Part shown: piece after piece, positions 31,139 through 42,355 of the stretch
Layout of the letters: every line of letters begins with the position of its first letter
Numbering within the stretch: position 1 is the stretch's first letter
Assembly: GCA_033239125.1 (NCBI GenBank)
Contig: BSWB01000004.1
Coordinates: 122,521,235-122,585,234, forward strand
Direction: 5' to 3'
Length of the DNA stretch: 64,000 nucleotides
Source: Fagopyrum homotropicum
Lineage: Eukaryota > Streptophyta > Magnoliopsida > Caryophyllales > Polygonaceae
Program-made: the position numbers and the translations under genes
Notes under the pieces: model-generated
What the model was told of the DNA's origin: nothing
Seen by the model: only the letters and a program-made list of their open reading frames with translations
Databases searched by the model: none

Positions 31139-32958
31139 TGTTACGCTAGAATTGTACAACACAAATCCAAGGCAAGAGTGTCAAGAACTTGTTCGCCCAA
31201 AACATGCACACACAAAGTCTTAAATTTATAACTCGATATAAAATCCTAAACTACCTAGCGAAACCCGCAGTGTACGGATCGTTTTGTAGAAAGGAAAGTA
31301 TTCCGAGGTCACACAAGGACTGAGGTGAAATCAAGTCATTCAATGATCAAAGATAGTGTAAATCTAAACTAAGATGAGGTGAGGAATAAAGAAAGTGCAA
31401 AACACAATATTTTTGGATGATTTTGGGTGATCAAGCAAGCATCACAAATATATCAACACAAACAAACAAGCAAACACACAAACACAAATAAGAGATAAGA
31501 GGTAAGAAAGCGGATTCTAGAGATTCGAAATTCCGATTATAACAATGGACTCATGCTTCTAAAGATCAAAGGAAGGTTGTGGTTGTTCGGACTTGGGTGT
31601 TTCTCTAATGGGAGCAATTACCGGGTAAGTCTCATGCTCCACTAGTCTCGCACCTAAGGTCCTATTACCGGGTAAGTCTCAAGGAACCTAAGGACGGGAA
31701 TTCTACACAAACCAGCCACTACCTAAAGGTCAAACCCCTTCTTACCGAGTAAGTCTCGGAATGGGTAAGTCTTATGCAACGATCCTAGCACACTCAATCC
31801 AATAGCGGCTTTTTGGCTCACTACTACCTAGAGTTCTTCAACTTATGCATCTAAGAGAGGAAATTACCGGGTAAGTCTCATCCCTCAAAAAGGTTGCTAA
31901 CATTAGGTCACCCTAAGATAGATTAGGCTCAACAAACACTAGGATTTCAACACATCGACATCCTAACATCCAGATTCATCAATACAAGCACAACAGAGAA
32001 AATTACGGGTGGATCATGGAAACCACGGCCGTGGAATCATGAAGAACAGGCCGTGATTCTACACTGAGTTGGGGTTTCGAACACAAATCGATCCTAAGCT
32101 AACATGGAAGTCCATATAATCATAGTCCAAAGCATAAACATCATTCCTTCACCCTAGAATCACAACTATTCAGCCAGTAACATACATTTCAAGATCAAAC
32201 TTCACAAATAGAGCATGCTTGCAAGTCATGGCTAGATAATGAAGAATAATCCAAAGAAAAGACATTAAAAGCTAGAATAGAAGTTACCAAATCTTACAAG
32301 GGCTCCAAGAGTTGTTCCAAATTGTCAACAATGGAAACCTCACTCAAAACCACTCTAATCTCACTTTAAAACGAAAATCTACACTAATCTCTTCCAAGAA
32401 CACCCACAATGGGTGCTTGGAAGAGAGGCTACAATGGAGAAGTGTTTTGGGGAAGAATCTAGGTTAAAAAGGGAAGAGAGAGATCCTTCAATACAGCTTG
32501 CAGCATCACTTAAATACTCCTCCAATAAGCAATGGTCGGGCAAAGAGATCGTGGGACACGTGTCAAAGTGGTCCAGACAGAAACCATGGCCAAAACCACG
32601 GGCGTGGAAATGGCCTCTGGCCCGTGGTTTTACTCCAGAAACCCTCCTTGGATCACCAAGCAATGAGTTAGTGCAAGGCATGCACCAACAAGGTCCTATG
32701 TGTTCTCCTTTGCTCCTAGCTTGCTCCTTAAAGAGTCCGGATGTGTGCCACCACAAGGAATGATCCTCTAATGTATCGATTAAGCTCCAAAAGCTCCCTA
32801 AAATACGTACAAAACCGACAAGAGTTCGTGTAGACGTCTATTTCGACAATATGCATGCATTAAACGTAAACGCCATGAACTAATGCGGAAACATGCATGA
32901 ATGGAAAGGAAAACTATCTAAAAAAGTGCCTAAACTAGTATCATAAATCATGTCATCA
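31139..32958 (-). mobile_element. I: Athila-type solo LTR (1820 bp)
   Basis: Plus-strand termini TGTTACGCTAG...GTCATCA. It is flanked by AATGT at 31134-31138 and 32959-32963, and its removal restores the F reading frame with one AATGT copy. It belongs to the D/C LTR type in length and content: GAGACTTACCCGGT repeats on the minus strand, palindrome CCACGGCCGTGG at 32023-32034 with half-sites, and a second cluster near 32583-32626. Open frames at 32379-32763 on both strands lie entirely in the LTR and are not genes. Confidence 0.9.
32003..32058 (-). repeat. Half-site/palindrome/half-site array in LTR I
   Basis: The left half CGG is at 32006-32008, the CGGCCG core of CCACGGCCGTGG at 32026-32031, and the right half CCG at 32051-32053. 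The half-sites sit 20 and 22 bp from the core, about two DNA turns. Confidence 0.7.
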
Positions 32959-33841
32959 AATGTCCCTAAAACGGTTTATGAGCAACCTCTTGAAGATTTG
33001 CTTGAATCAAAATGGGAGAAATTGATGAAGAAGGTGGAGGAGCTCAAAGAAAGCTCCCTATCATATGCTAAGCCGAAAGAGGTGCATAAGGAAGTACTAC
33101 AAGTTTCAAGCATTTCTCTAATCGAACTGGAAGTTTCTCCTGAAGTTCTTGAAGAAGTGGAAGATCTCGATCCAACTCCTGAAACTTGGGCCGAGGTTGA
33201 AGAAAGATCGGCCAAGGTGGAAGAAAGATCGGCTGAGGTTGAAGAGAATCCAGCTGAGTTGGGAAAGATTTCATGTGTGGATTATCACCCTAACATGAAA
33301 CTTGTCCCAATATTTGAAGAACTTTATAAGTACTCCCTCCTACTCCCTTTAAAGTTCTAGATTTCTTCAGGGACGCACCGAAGAGTTGGAGGTCTCTTCC
33401 GAAAGAACCTCCTAAGATCAAGATGAAACCTCCCTTGAATTTTCTGAAAGAAGATACTCCTTGGACTGAAAGGAGCGGAGTTAACAAGCACTTCACCGCT
33501 AAGGCAACAAAGTGTTATTTGTTCAAGTATGGGGTCATTCACATGACAAAGACCCTACGTCATCCCCAAGGTGGAGATTGGGAAATTACTAGGATTCTCG
33601 AGAAGTTGTTTTCTCGATCAAGGAAAGGATGGGATGTAAAACTTAATTATGTCCCATGGAAGCATAGGAAGACCGGTAGAATTCCGGTGAGAACCAAACC
33701 GTACAAGCTTGTACGTGGGAGATCCTACTATTTTCCGGTGAAACTAGGAACCGGAACCTTTTTGGAAGAGTTTTATGACGGATGTGATGAGAACTCCAAG
33801 ATATTCCAGGTACATTGAGAAATTCCATGGAGAAAGTTCCA

Positions 33842-33884
33842 GCTAGCGACCTTAAACCAAGCGCTTCTTGGGATGCAACCCAAG
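33842..33884 (+). other. Conserved 43-bp post-pol hairpin block (F)
   Basis: Starts 24 nt after the ORF stop. It has the same layout as in A: GCTAGCGACCTTAAA, AAGCGCTT, then TTGGG...CCCAA. The loop reads ATGCAA instead of AGGCAA, so the arms are kept while the loop changes. GTATTG follows, as in A. Confidence 0.7.
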
Positions 33885-35571
33885 GTATTGCTCTCTTTTC
33901 CCTTTTCTAGCTTAGTTTAGATAGTTTGCTTCGTTTTGTTTTTCCATCCTCCTGGACAGGAATCAGGTACTCTCTAAGAAGAAATTAAAACTCAGGAGCT
34001 ATATGGAAGGACAGACGTTCGAAAAATTGAAAAGATGGAGTTCGAATGAGATACATATCGGTTGCTGTCACATCACCTCGACCGAGGTATTCTCTGTCAA
34101 CCGAGGCGTCTAGGTCTGACAACCACCGCCAGCTGACGAGGACTTAGAACTTCATGGATTTCTTATCCTTATTTATTATGCAGTTCAACTAGGTTCGGTG
34201 AGTATTCAGTTCCTTAGACTTATATTTGACCCATTGGGACAATGTGTCCCAAGTATGGGGTATTTGGATGTATCTTACTTGACTTATGTGTGTATGGTTT
34301 GTATGACTCCCAGATATTATGATCTTATTCTACTTTACTTGGTTCTATGTGTTTATCTTTCATTACATGCATATATACAGGTTTTTGTTTGAGAAAAGCG
34401 TCGAAAACTGGTTTGAAAAAAAAAATTGTATGACCTCGACCGAGACGTTCATGGTCGATCGAGGATGAACACCTCGGATGACGCCATAACACCTCGACCG
34501 AGGTGGATTTAACAGAAAGTTTTTTGAAACGTTTTGTGCTTCTTCTATGGATATGACCTCAATGATGATTCTGTTTGCAGATTGGTTTTGAAATCTTTAT
34601 ATGCTCGAAAGGTTTTATAATATGTTTAAGTTGCAAAATGCTTTGTTTGAAGTTTTAGCATGTTTAATACTTGTTTTGATCAAAATTATGTTAGATTTGA
34701 AGGTTGACACCACATTATGAGTTCTATCACATTCTTCCTAGGATAATTAAGGCTATTCATTCTCTTCTCTTCTTCTTATTGATCATGCTTTATCCCCTCA
34801 TATACATATTTGCCTCCCTTTACCTATCCGGGAATTTGGAAACAAGCGAAGAAAAGCAAGCGAAAGTGAAGTTGAGATGTTGGCTGAAAGTGTTAGAAAG
34901 AAACAATTAGGTTTAGGGAAGTCAATCATGATGATGAGTAACTCGGCACCATTCACATAGCCGGGTGTTTGTGTCTTGCCAAAGTCGGATTGAGCGATAT
35001 TCCTAACGGGTCATGGTATGTGCATCAAGGGTTTGAGGCATCTCGAGAAATTGATGATTGCTGATCTCCTAGGCTTCGGTTATTGTGCACCTCTGTCCAT
35101 GCATCCCAAAAAGTAAAGTAAAATAAGCAAAGCTTATTGGTGGAAGATGTTGAGTTTCAAAGAAGTGAAGTAAGATCCTTTTCCCGGATTCTAGCACCAC
35201 ATTACCCTATATACATCCCACCTTGGAACGTTTCTTGACCTCTTTTGGAAGCCCTTGAGACCTCAAGCTTGTTGATTGACTTGGTGGTTTAAAATGGATT
35301 ATACATGATTAATTTCTATAATTATGATTTATTATACATTCTATGATTTTATGCAAAGATGAACAACTTTCCTATATTTATAAAATGTCTTGATCATGTC
35401 TTGATTTTATTTGCCATGAAGCATTCTCTTAGAGTGATCTATGAGTGGAGCACATCACCAAAATGTTTTGAAATGTTTTTCATTGATCTTTCTTACTTAT
35501 AATCCATTCTATCTTGTATCTAAGATTTGGAACTTGCTTGGGGACAAGCAAGGGACAAGTATGGGGTATTT
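33885..35571 (+). other. F 3' non-coding region without env-position gene
   Basis: The region homologous to the env-position gene of A is absent: sequence jumps near 34110-34150 to what follows that gene. AAGTATGGGG occurs at 34251-34260 and 35557-35566. Palindromes lie near 34074-34088 and at 34490-34505. The conserved block is at about 34935-35120. No open gene is seen. Confidence 0.7.
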
Positions 35572-35932
35572 TGATAGCATGTATTATAGTCTATATTTTG
35601 GGATTGGTTTAGACGTTTTATCTTCATAAATCTGCATGTATGAATGTATATTCTTTGATTATATTGTTGTTTTGTCTACCTTTGCGGGAATCGAGGTCTA
35701 CACCTAGTTTCGTTGTAATTGTAGGTAAAATAACACGTTTTGGACTAAAATGAAGCTAAGGAAGCTAAGGAGTCATTGAAGCTACATTCTGGAGCTTAAA
35801 GAAGATCTCAGGAAGCATGGAAATGATCAAGAAGATTGACTTTGGATCAGATTCGAGAGATTCTACATTCAGTTGAGATTCACCTCGGTCAACTACAGTA
35901 CCACCTCGACCGAGGTGATCTTGAGGAGCGTC
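35572..35932 (+). repeat. F 3' LTR, truncated
   Basis: Begins TGATAGCATG directly after the polypurine tract and matches the A LTR to the CACCTCGACCGAGGTG palindrome (35902-35917). It stops at 35932 where the foldback begins. The remaining 1.4 kb is not found to the right, so the end is lost by deletion or rearrangement. Confidence 0.8.
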
Positions 35933-36046
35933 TGTTCTCATGATTACACGATAAGACATGTTCTCATATGATCTATACTATATATATATATATATATATA
36001 GTATAGATCATATGAGAATAGGCTTTATCGTATAATCATGAGAACA
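35933..36046. repeat. Foldback (MITE-like) inverted repeat
   Basis: Two 46-bp arms (35933-35978 and 36001-36046) are inverted copies with about six mismatches around a 22-bp AT spacer. The outer ends read TGTTCTCATG and CATGAGAACA. A related text, TTGTTCTCATGTGAACCGCA, lies at about 36146-36165. It is most likely a MITE or foldback transposon, superfamily not determined. Confidence 0.65.
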
Positions 36047-36356
36047 TGCCTTATTGTTTGATATATTATTCGTAGTTATTATTAATTATGATATCTACCC
36101 TAAATCTTGACCCTTAATACTCACCATCCGACGGTCTAAGATTGTTCTCATGTGAACCGCACCCTATATATATATATAATTTAATGAGATAAGTATATGT
36201 TAATTATTAGGCAAGGAAGGAGGGAATATAATTAATCCCGTAATTTTAACGTCTTTAATCGATACCGATCCATTACGGTTTCGACTTTATATTAAAACTA
36301 CAAACTATAAATTGGACTTAACTTTATATATTAAACCTAGACACATTTGCCACATA

Positions 36357-36432
<76 letters not shown>

Positions 36433-36510
36433 TATTATTACATTAAGTTACAAGGAAGAGGGCACATAAGTAAATAATGTCCTAACAAAATAACACTAAC
36501 TATCAATCAT
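36047..36510. other. AT-rich unassigned stretch with microsatellite
   Basis: No reading frame of note. It contains a pure AT dinucleotide run of about 70 bp at 36359-36428 and a shorter TA run near 36164-36178. It may be the remains of the leader of relic J. Confidence 0.5.
36359..36428. repeat. (AT)n microsatellite
   Basis: Uninterrupted AT dinucleotide run of about 70 bp, prone to length change and assembly error. Confidence 0.95.
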
Positions 36511-39500
36511 CTAGGACAATATGAGAGTGATGATAATGAGCATCATAATGACCTTAATCATGAACTTGAGTATGAAAATGAGAATGATGATAGTGACAAT
36601 GACATTGAGTATGAGCATGGTGATTTATTGATAGCTATAAGAACTTTGCATGTTCAATTAGATCCTTGTGAGGATAGTTATCATAAAAAGAGGACATGTA
36701 GCCTTTGTCTTCATTGAAGATTGCCGAGCACTTTGAGAAGAGAGTAGATGAAGCCTCGGTGAAAGAAGAAGGAAAACAACAAGGGAAGGTCTCACAACAA
36801 AAGGCTAAAAGTGAAGCTAAGAGTCACCAAGCTCTCCTAGCACAACCATCTAGAACTTACCTAGCCTCTAAGAGTACCTAACCGAATATGCTTCCTTAGA
36901 TACCTTAGTGATGGCATTGTGTAAGAGTCTTACCACCCTTAGTGATGAAACTATAGCCACCCTTCCTAAGTTTATCCTAGATCTCTTAGAAGAGTTTGAA
37001 GACGTTTTCCAAAATACATACCCTTTGGCCTACCCCCTTTTAGAGGCATATAACACCAAAGTGGCCTAATCTCCGGTGCAACACTCCCCAACAAACCAGC
37101 TTACCATATGAACCCTAAGAAAACTCAAGAAATCCAAGACCAAGTGCAAGAGCTTCTAGACAAGGGCTATGTAAGAGAGAGACATATTCCTTGTTCCGTC
37201 CTGGTCCTCTCAGTGCCTAAGAAGGATAATTCATGGAGAATATGTGTTGACTGTAGAGCAATCAACAACATTAACATAAACAATGTAACCCTATCCCACG
37301 CCTAAATGACATGCTATATGAGATACATAGAGCCACCATTTTTACCATGATATATCTTAGGATTGGTTACCATCAAATTAGGATGAGGGAAGTAGATGAA
37401 GGGAAAACGGCATTCAAGACCAAATTTGGTCTCTATGAATGGCTTGTGATGCCGTTCGGGCCAACTAACACCCTTAGAACTTTCATAAGGCTCATGAACC
37501 ATGTTTTAAGACATCACATTGGTAAGTTTGTAATGGTTTACTTTGATGAAATACGAATCTATAGTATATCACTAGAGAAGCATGAAGATCACCTAAGGAA
37601 GTATTTCTACCCTTCGGATTGAATAGTTATATGTTAAAGTAAAGAAGTGTGATTTTTGTACTAACCGTGTTGTTTTGGTTTTGTAGTGGGTTCACATGGC
37701 CTACAAGTGAACGAGGAGAAGATCAAGGCCATCCAAGATTGGCCTACACCAGCCACCGTAGGTAATGTTAGGAGCTTCCACGGCCTTGCTACCTTCTATA
37801 GGAGGTTCGTGAGGAATTTTAGTATCATTGCAGCCCCTCTCAAGGCCCTAATCAAGAAGCAGGTGCCTTTGTATGGTAGAAAGCTAAAGAGAAGGCCTTT
37901 GATGAGTCACAATGGAGCCTCACGCACATACCCCTTCTAACTCTCCCGGACTTCACCAAGCCTTTTGAGGTTGAATGTGATGCTTCCGGCAATGGTACAG
38001 GTGGCGTTGATGCAAGAAGGTAAACCACTAGCCTTCTTTTGTGCAATGTTGAAAGGAGCATGTCTAAATTACTCTACCTATGACAAAAACTTGTATACGT
38101 TGTTTAGAGTGCTTAAAACATGGAGACATTATATTTGGCCCGAAGAATTTGTCCTACACTTAATACACTTTAGAAGTCAAGATAAGTTAGATAGGAGAAA
38201 GGATAGATGGATGGAGTTTATTGAGATATTTCCATATATCATTTAATATAAGAAAGGGGAAGACAATGTGGTTGCCGATGCTTTATGCTTTGCTCACAAC
38301 ATTAGAGTCTAAGGTTTTGAGAATATCATTATATTGGGGAGTACTTATATGTTGGTGATGTTGATTTTGGTGATTTATATAAGATATGTGTGTCAAGAGG
38401 TCTTGTGATAAGTACTACTTGTTTGAGGGATTTTTATTCAAGGTTGATAAGGTTTGCATACCTAGGTGCTCTCTTAGGTTATTACTTGTGGAAGAAGCAC
38501 ATAAGAGAGGTTTTATGTGTCATTTTGGAAGAGATAAGACATACCATATGTTGAAAACTTATTTTTATTGTCCACACATGCTTACGAGATGTTTAGAGTG
38601 TCTTAAGGCCAAGGCTAAGTTGAAACCTCATGGATTGTACACGTATGTGCCTATGCCTAGTGCCACTTGGGAAGATATTAGTGTGAATTTTTTTGTAGAC
38701 TTTCCTATGACTAAGAAGAGGAGGGGACTATTTTGTTGTGGTTGATAGATTCTCTAAGATGGCTCACTTTATTGCTTGGCATAAGACCGATGATGCTTAT
38801 AATGTAGCCAATATTTCTTATAAGGAAATAATTAAATTATATGAAGTACCTAGGACTATAGTGAGTGATACATATGTCAAGTTATTGAGCTTCTTTTGGA
38901 AGACTCTTTGGGGTAAGCTAGGAACTAGGTTGCTTTTATCAACCTCTAGTCATCCTCAAACGGATGGTCATAAACTTTAACTACTCTTCTTAGGGTTGTT
39001 TTGAAAGATAATCTATTTGAATGTGAAGAAGCTTAGCCCCATGTCGAATTTGCCTATGACCGAACATTGTATTCTTTCACCTCTCTTACTTCATTTCATT
39101 GTATATGGCTTGAATCCATTAACCCCCTTTGATCTTATATTGTTGCCTTTAGAAGAGCGAGTAGAGTTTGATGCTTCAAAGTAAGTTGAGATCATTAAGG
39201 AAATCCAAAAGAAGACAAGAGAAAAGCTAGAGGAGGAAGGAAGACAAGTAGTGGCAAGAGTCAACAAAGGCCGCAAGAGGATAATTTTTCAGCCAGGTGA
39301 TCTTGTATGGTTACACTTGATGAAGGGCCTATTTCCGGAGAGGCAGAAGTACAAGCTCTCTCTACGAGGTGATGGACCTTTCAAGATGATACACAAGGTG
39401 GAGGACAATGCATATTTCCTCGACCTTCCGGAGTTAAATGGTGTAAGTCCTACCTTCAATGTAGGTGACTGGATCCCTTATGATGCTAGTAGTGATCAAG

Positions 39501-39621
39501 GTGATGCTTATTGGACGAATTATTCCCAGGAGGGGATCATGCTGAGGGACCATCTCCAACATGTCCTACAAGCACTCAAGAACCTACAATTCAAGGACCT
39601 ATTACTAGATCGAGGATAAAG
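36511..39621 (+). pseudogene. J: decayed chromovirus pol relic, related to E3
   Basis: Fragments in order, with many stops and frameshifts. First come an acidic stretch and LLIAIRTLHVQ (near 36530-36660), then an internal deletion to the PR-RT linker. RT follows (QELLDKGYVRE, VPKKDNSWRICVDCRAIN, KTAFKTKFGLYEWLVMPFG) at 37108-37622, with the catalytic motif changed to YFDEI near 37540. RNase H pieces lie near 37960-38290 and integrase pieces at 38386-38980 (IVSDTYVK, SHPQTDG). The tail has GDLVWLHL and GDGPFKMI near 39300-39390. A final GPITRSRIK in another frame (39592-39621) matches GPITRSRAK of E3, placing J in the same clade. No LTRs could be delimited. Confidence 0.8.
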
Positions 39622-40948
39622 TAGATCCAAGAAGAAGCATCAACAATGATGGTGACTTTGGCATCTCATGGAGCTAGTCTTGAGCCATTTGTGCCCTAGG
39701 ATATCCTTGTCCTCCTCACGTCCATTTCAGCCCGATGTACACATGTGGATGTCTCATGCACACCATGCAAGACGCTTGAATCCAAAAGGCTTCCTTTGGC
39801 ATAAATATATCAATATATGGTATATTTTTGCAAGACATTTTATTCATCTTTAAAATCTCTTAACAATTAAAGGGTTGTGGATATTTTGTAATTAATTTTA
39901 ATTACTTGCACTCTCATTAATATTTCTTAAAAAGAAGGTTTTTAGACGTATAAAAGTCTTCCTTAGCTGTTCTTTTGGTAAGATTAGATTGAAACTAAGA
40001 TAATAGCTTGTGTTTCCCTTTTGATGCCATTTCTAATCCAAAGAGAGAGTTTTTGTTTGGAAATCGTTGGGTGTTTGTTCATGCATGGTTAAACCTTTGT
40101 TCGTTTCAATCTTCCATTAGATTGGTGCTTCAAGTTCTTCACTAGTCTTCTCCTTGTGCTTGCTTCACCATTGAAGGTTGTGTAAGGTTGTATTGTGAAA
40201 GGGTTAAGGAAAGACACAAGTAAGGGTCTTGATCATCCTAGATCACTCTTGATCCCCTTGATTCTCTCTTCTTCAACTTTCATCTTGTTTCCCTCATTCC
40301 AGTGGCTTTTTTTTTGTTTCATTGATTCCAGTTGTGTTTGCACTTATCATGTGTCGAGTTGTGAAGGGTCATTAATTACATCTAGATCGGGCAAACTACG
40401 GATTATCCCGTATTAGTTTAATTGGTTGATTATATTTTATTTAAATGAATTGGATTTATTTATATTTGTTTAATTTTATTAAGATCAATTTGTCTCTGAG
40501 TATTTGCGATCTATTCAAAACGACCAAGATCCTTAACCGAATTACGTTTGTTTAGATTGATTGATTATATTTTATTTAACCGAATTAAATTTGTTTAGAT
40601 TTTGTTTAAATTGATTCAAACCGACCAAGATCCTTAAATGAATTACATCAATTTAGATTTTGTTCAAATCAAATTTTCTCACAATCGTAGGAATCAATTC
40701 TAACTAAATTTTAATTAGATTAATCTAGTTTAATGACTACAATATTTGTATATAGTAGATAAATCCGCGCGTGCGGAGCACGCGCTTGGCTTGATTTGTA
40801 ACACGTGTGTTGTTTAATTAAGTGTCGAGCCTCTATACATCAAGACGTGCGTGTTACAAAAATTTTGTGGAGACGGTAATAAGGTGTGTTTCAACCATCT
40901 TTATTTGATTTGCAAATTGTTATTGTGGCAACTAATATGCCATACAGA

Positions 40949-41052
40949 ATGAGTTACCATTGTAAACAATTTACCGAAAAGCTAAAATAAAAATGGGAAA
41001 ATGAGTTACCGTTGTAAACAATTTACCGGAAAGCTAAAATAAAAATGGGAAG
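40949..41052. repeat. Tandem duplication, 52-bp period, two copies
   Basis: ATGAGTTACC starts at 40949 and again at 41001. The copies run to 41000 and 41052 and differ at only a few positions. It is a simple recent local duplication. Confidence 0.85.
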
Positions 41053-41054
41053 AC

Positions 41055-42048
41055 CTAATACATGCGTAGAGAGATGTAGTGGTTGTTGGGAGTGTACAAA
41101 AAATGTTCCGAGCAACATCGATGGTTTCTACTATAGAATATACAGCTTATGTCAGTTGATTCATTCTCATTAACTTCACATCGAGTCACTACTATTTGAA
41201 GCTCTTGCTTCAAAGTGTCGATCTCTCCCAAGGAAGATGCAAACAACCAAAATCTTGTACATTAAGGTAAAACCTAAATACCAAATGGCCAATAACCTCA
41301 ACAAGGCCTTCTATTTAAAGTGCTATAAGCGATCGTTGAGCAATATTTAACTTGGAAAAAAGATAAATTAAACAAACATTATAAGTTGTTATATTCTTCT
41401 CATGAGTTATAATGCATAGTAACTACACCTAGCGAGTCTACATCGACCGAGCTTAGCGGAGGACTAGTGTTTGTAGAAAGTCTAGCAGAGGAATCCTTAG
41501 GTCGCTGGTTTGAATCAATCAGGTTACTTTATATTTTAACCACAACCCTTGGTATATGACATGCTAGTAAAATGTTGTTTGACTTTTTCATCTAGACTTG
41601 ATTTCCTTTGATCCCGGATGTTTTTGGTTGAGTGACGTACTGAGTTCAATTATCAGAATCCCCTTCATCTTATTTTTGTCGAAGTACTCTGAACAAAATG
41701 GTAATGAAAATTCCTCCTTTGTATCATCATCCAATCGATTTTCTCGAAAACCCAAGAATAAATCTGTAAAAATGAAATGCAATTAAATCATCTTTGACAA
41801 AAACAAGTAGTAAGAAAGAGAAGAAAAGTTTTTGTATTTACCAATTATCAAAGAGTGTAGATCTCTTTCAGGTTATTGACTATTGTGGACTGATAGATGG
41901 ACTTAAAGGTTGAGGCAAAGTTGCAGAATATTGGTAGAGTTGGTAAGTATGGTACTGAAATCCATAACTTTGCCCCAACGCAACTGCATAGGTGGATCAG
42001 CACCTCCACATTCTTCTCCAAGCTGCACATAATCAAATTTTTGTGCAA
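41055..42048 (-). pseudogene. Possible fragment of a host gene (unidentified)
   Basis: Three minus-strand open segments lie in order (42048-41848, 41782-41588, 41246-41055). The middle one begins after TTTTTACAG (a good acceptor, about 41776), and GGTAAATAC (a good donor, about 41841) lies upstream, giving a potential intron of about 65 bp. Joined across it, a short frame continues between stops. Protein texts such as LDDDTKEEFSLPF and LGEIDTLKQELQ are not transposon-like to me, but I recognise no family. It could equally be chance in non-coding DNA. Confidence 0.25.
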
Positions 42049-42355
42049 TGTATCCCAAACATGTTCATCAATACAAAAGCAGAAAAAGAAAGATTAAAAA
42101 GTGATATTATGTTGCCGTTCCATTCAACTTTAGCTTTGCATGAGGGGTGGACATCCGAATAATTGTTTCCAAAGTTCTTGCAGTGAATTTATTGATGAGA
42201 GGGAAGGGAAGTATCTAGAGAGGAAGAAATATGGGGTAATCACTACAAGGATCCCAAAGAAGTAAACTGAACATAATTACAACTGAAACAAGGAAGCCAG
42301 AATTTGTTTTACCGTCTTCAATAAAAGTTTTCTTCGGACAAGGAGAGTGAATTTG

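Larger units (their letters stand above)
30924..33818 (+). pseudogene. F fused ORF, same type as in A, broken
   Basis: The frame begins near 30975 with FDP-W-ARQS and DRADHYEYLEEKY as in A, but the start codon region is altered. Solo LTR I interrupts it at 31139-32958. It resumes at 32964 (PLEDLLESKWEKLMKKVEEL), with three 21-bp coding repeats (AEVEERS-type) near 33190-33250. A one-base frameshift lies near 33330. The linker (PPKIKMKPP) and integrase remnant follow (LFKYGV, HPQ, WEITRILEK, RSRKGW, TKPYKLV). Here a Glu is kept in the place of the integrase catalytic Glu. The stop is at 33816-33818. Confidence 0.75.
11593..35932 (+). mobile_element. F: Athila-type non-autonomous element, host of the left nest
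   Basis: The pieces of F are a 5' LTR fragment (11593-11877), primer site and first internal bases (11878-11966), the interior resuming at 30924-31138 and 32964-35571, and a truncated 3' LTR (35572-35932). The joins are supported by near-identity with element A across each gap. F was interrupted by H, by solo LTR G (carrying A and E3) and by solo LTR I. F lacks the env-position gene: it jumps from the post-pol region near 34110 to sequence that follows that gene in A. Confidence 0.8.
39622..42355. other. AT-rich DNA of unknown origin between the two nests
   Basis: No transposon protein is recognisable. The first 1.2 kb may include the decayed 3' LTR of J. Near 40520-40700, segments beginning CCGACCAAGATCCTTAA repeat imperfectly about 100 bp apart. 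A 52-bp tandem duplication follows at 40949. The right half (41050-42100) holds a possible host-gene fragment. It is the only part of the window not clearly retroelement. Confidence 0.5.

Noticed and set aside
32379..32763. Two opposite frames of 116-125 codons
   Set aside because: They lie wholly inside solo LTR I, overlap each other and are not kept in the related LTRs of C and D.
36511..39621. Treating relic J as a functional pol gene
   Set aside because: Many stops and frameshifts, an internal deletion and a changed RT catalytic motif (YFDE).
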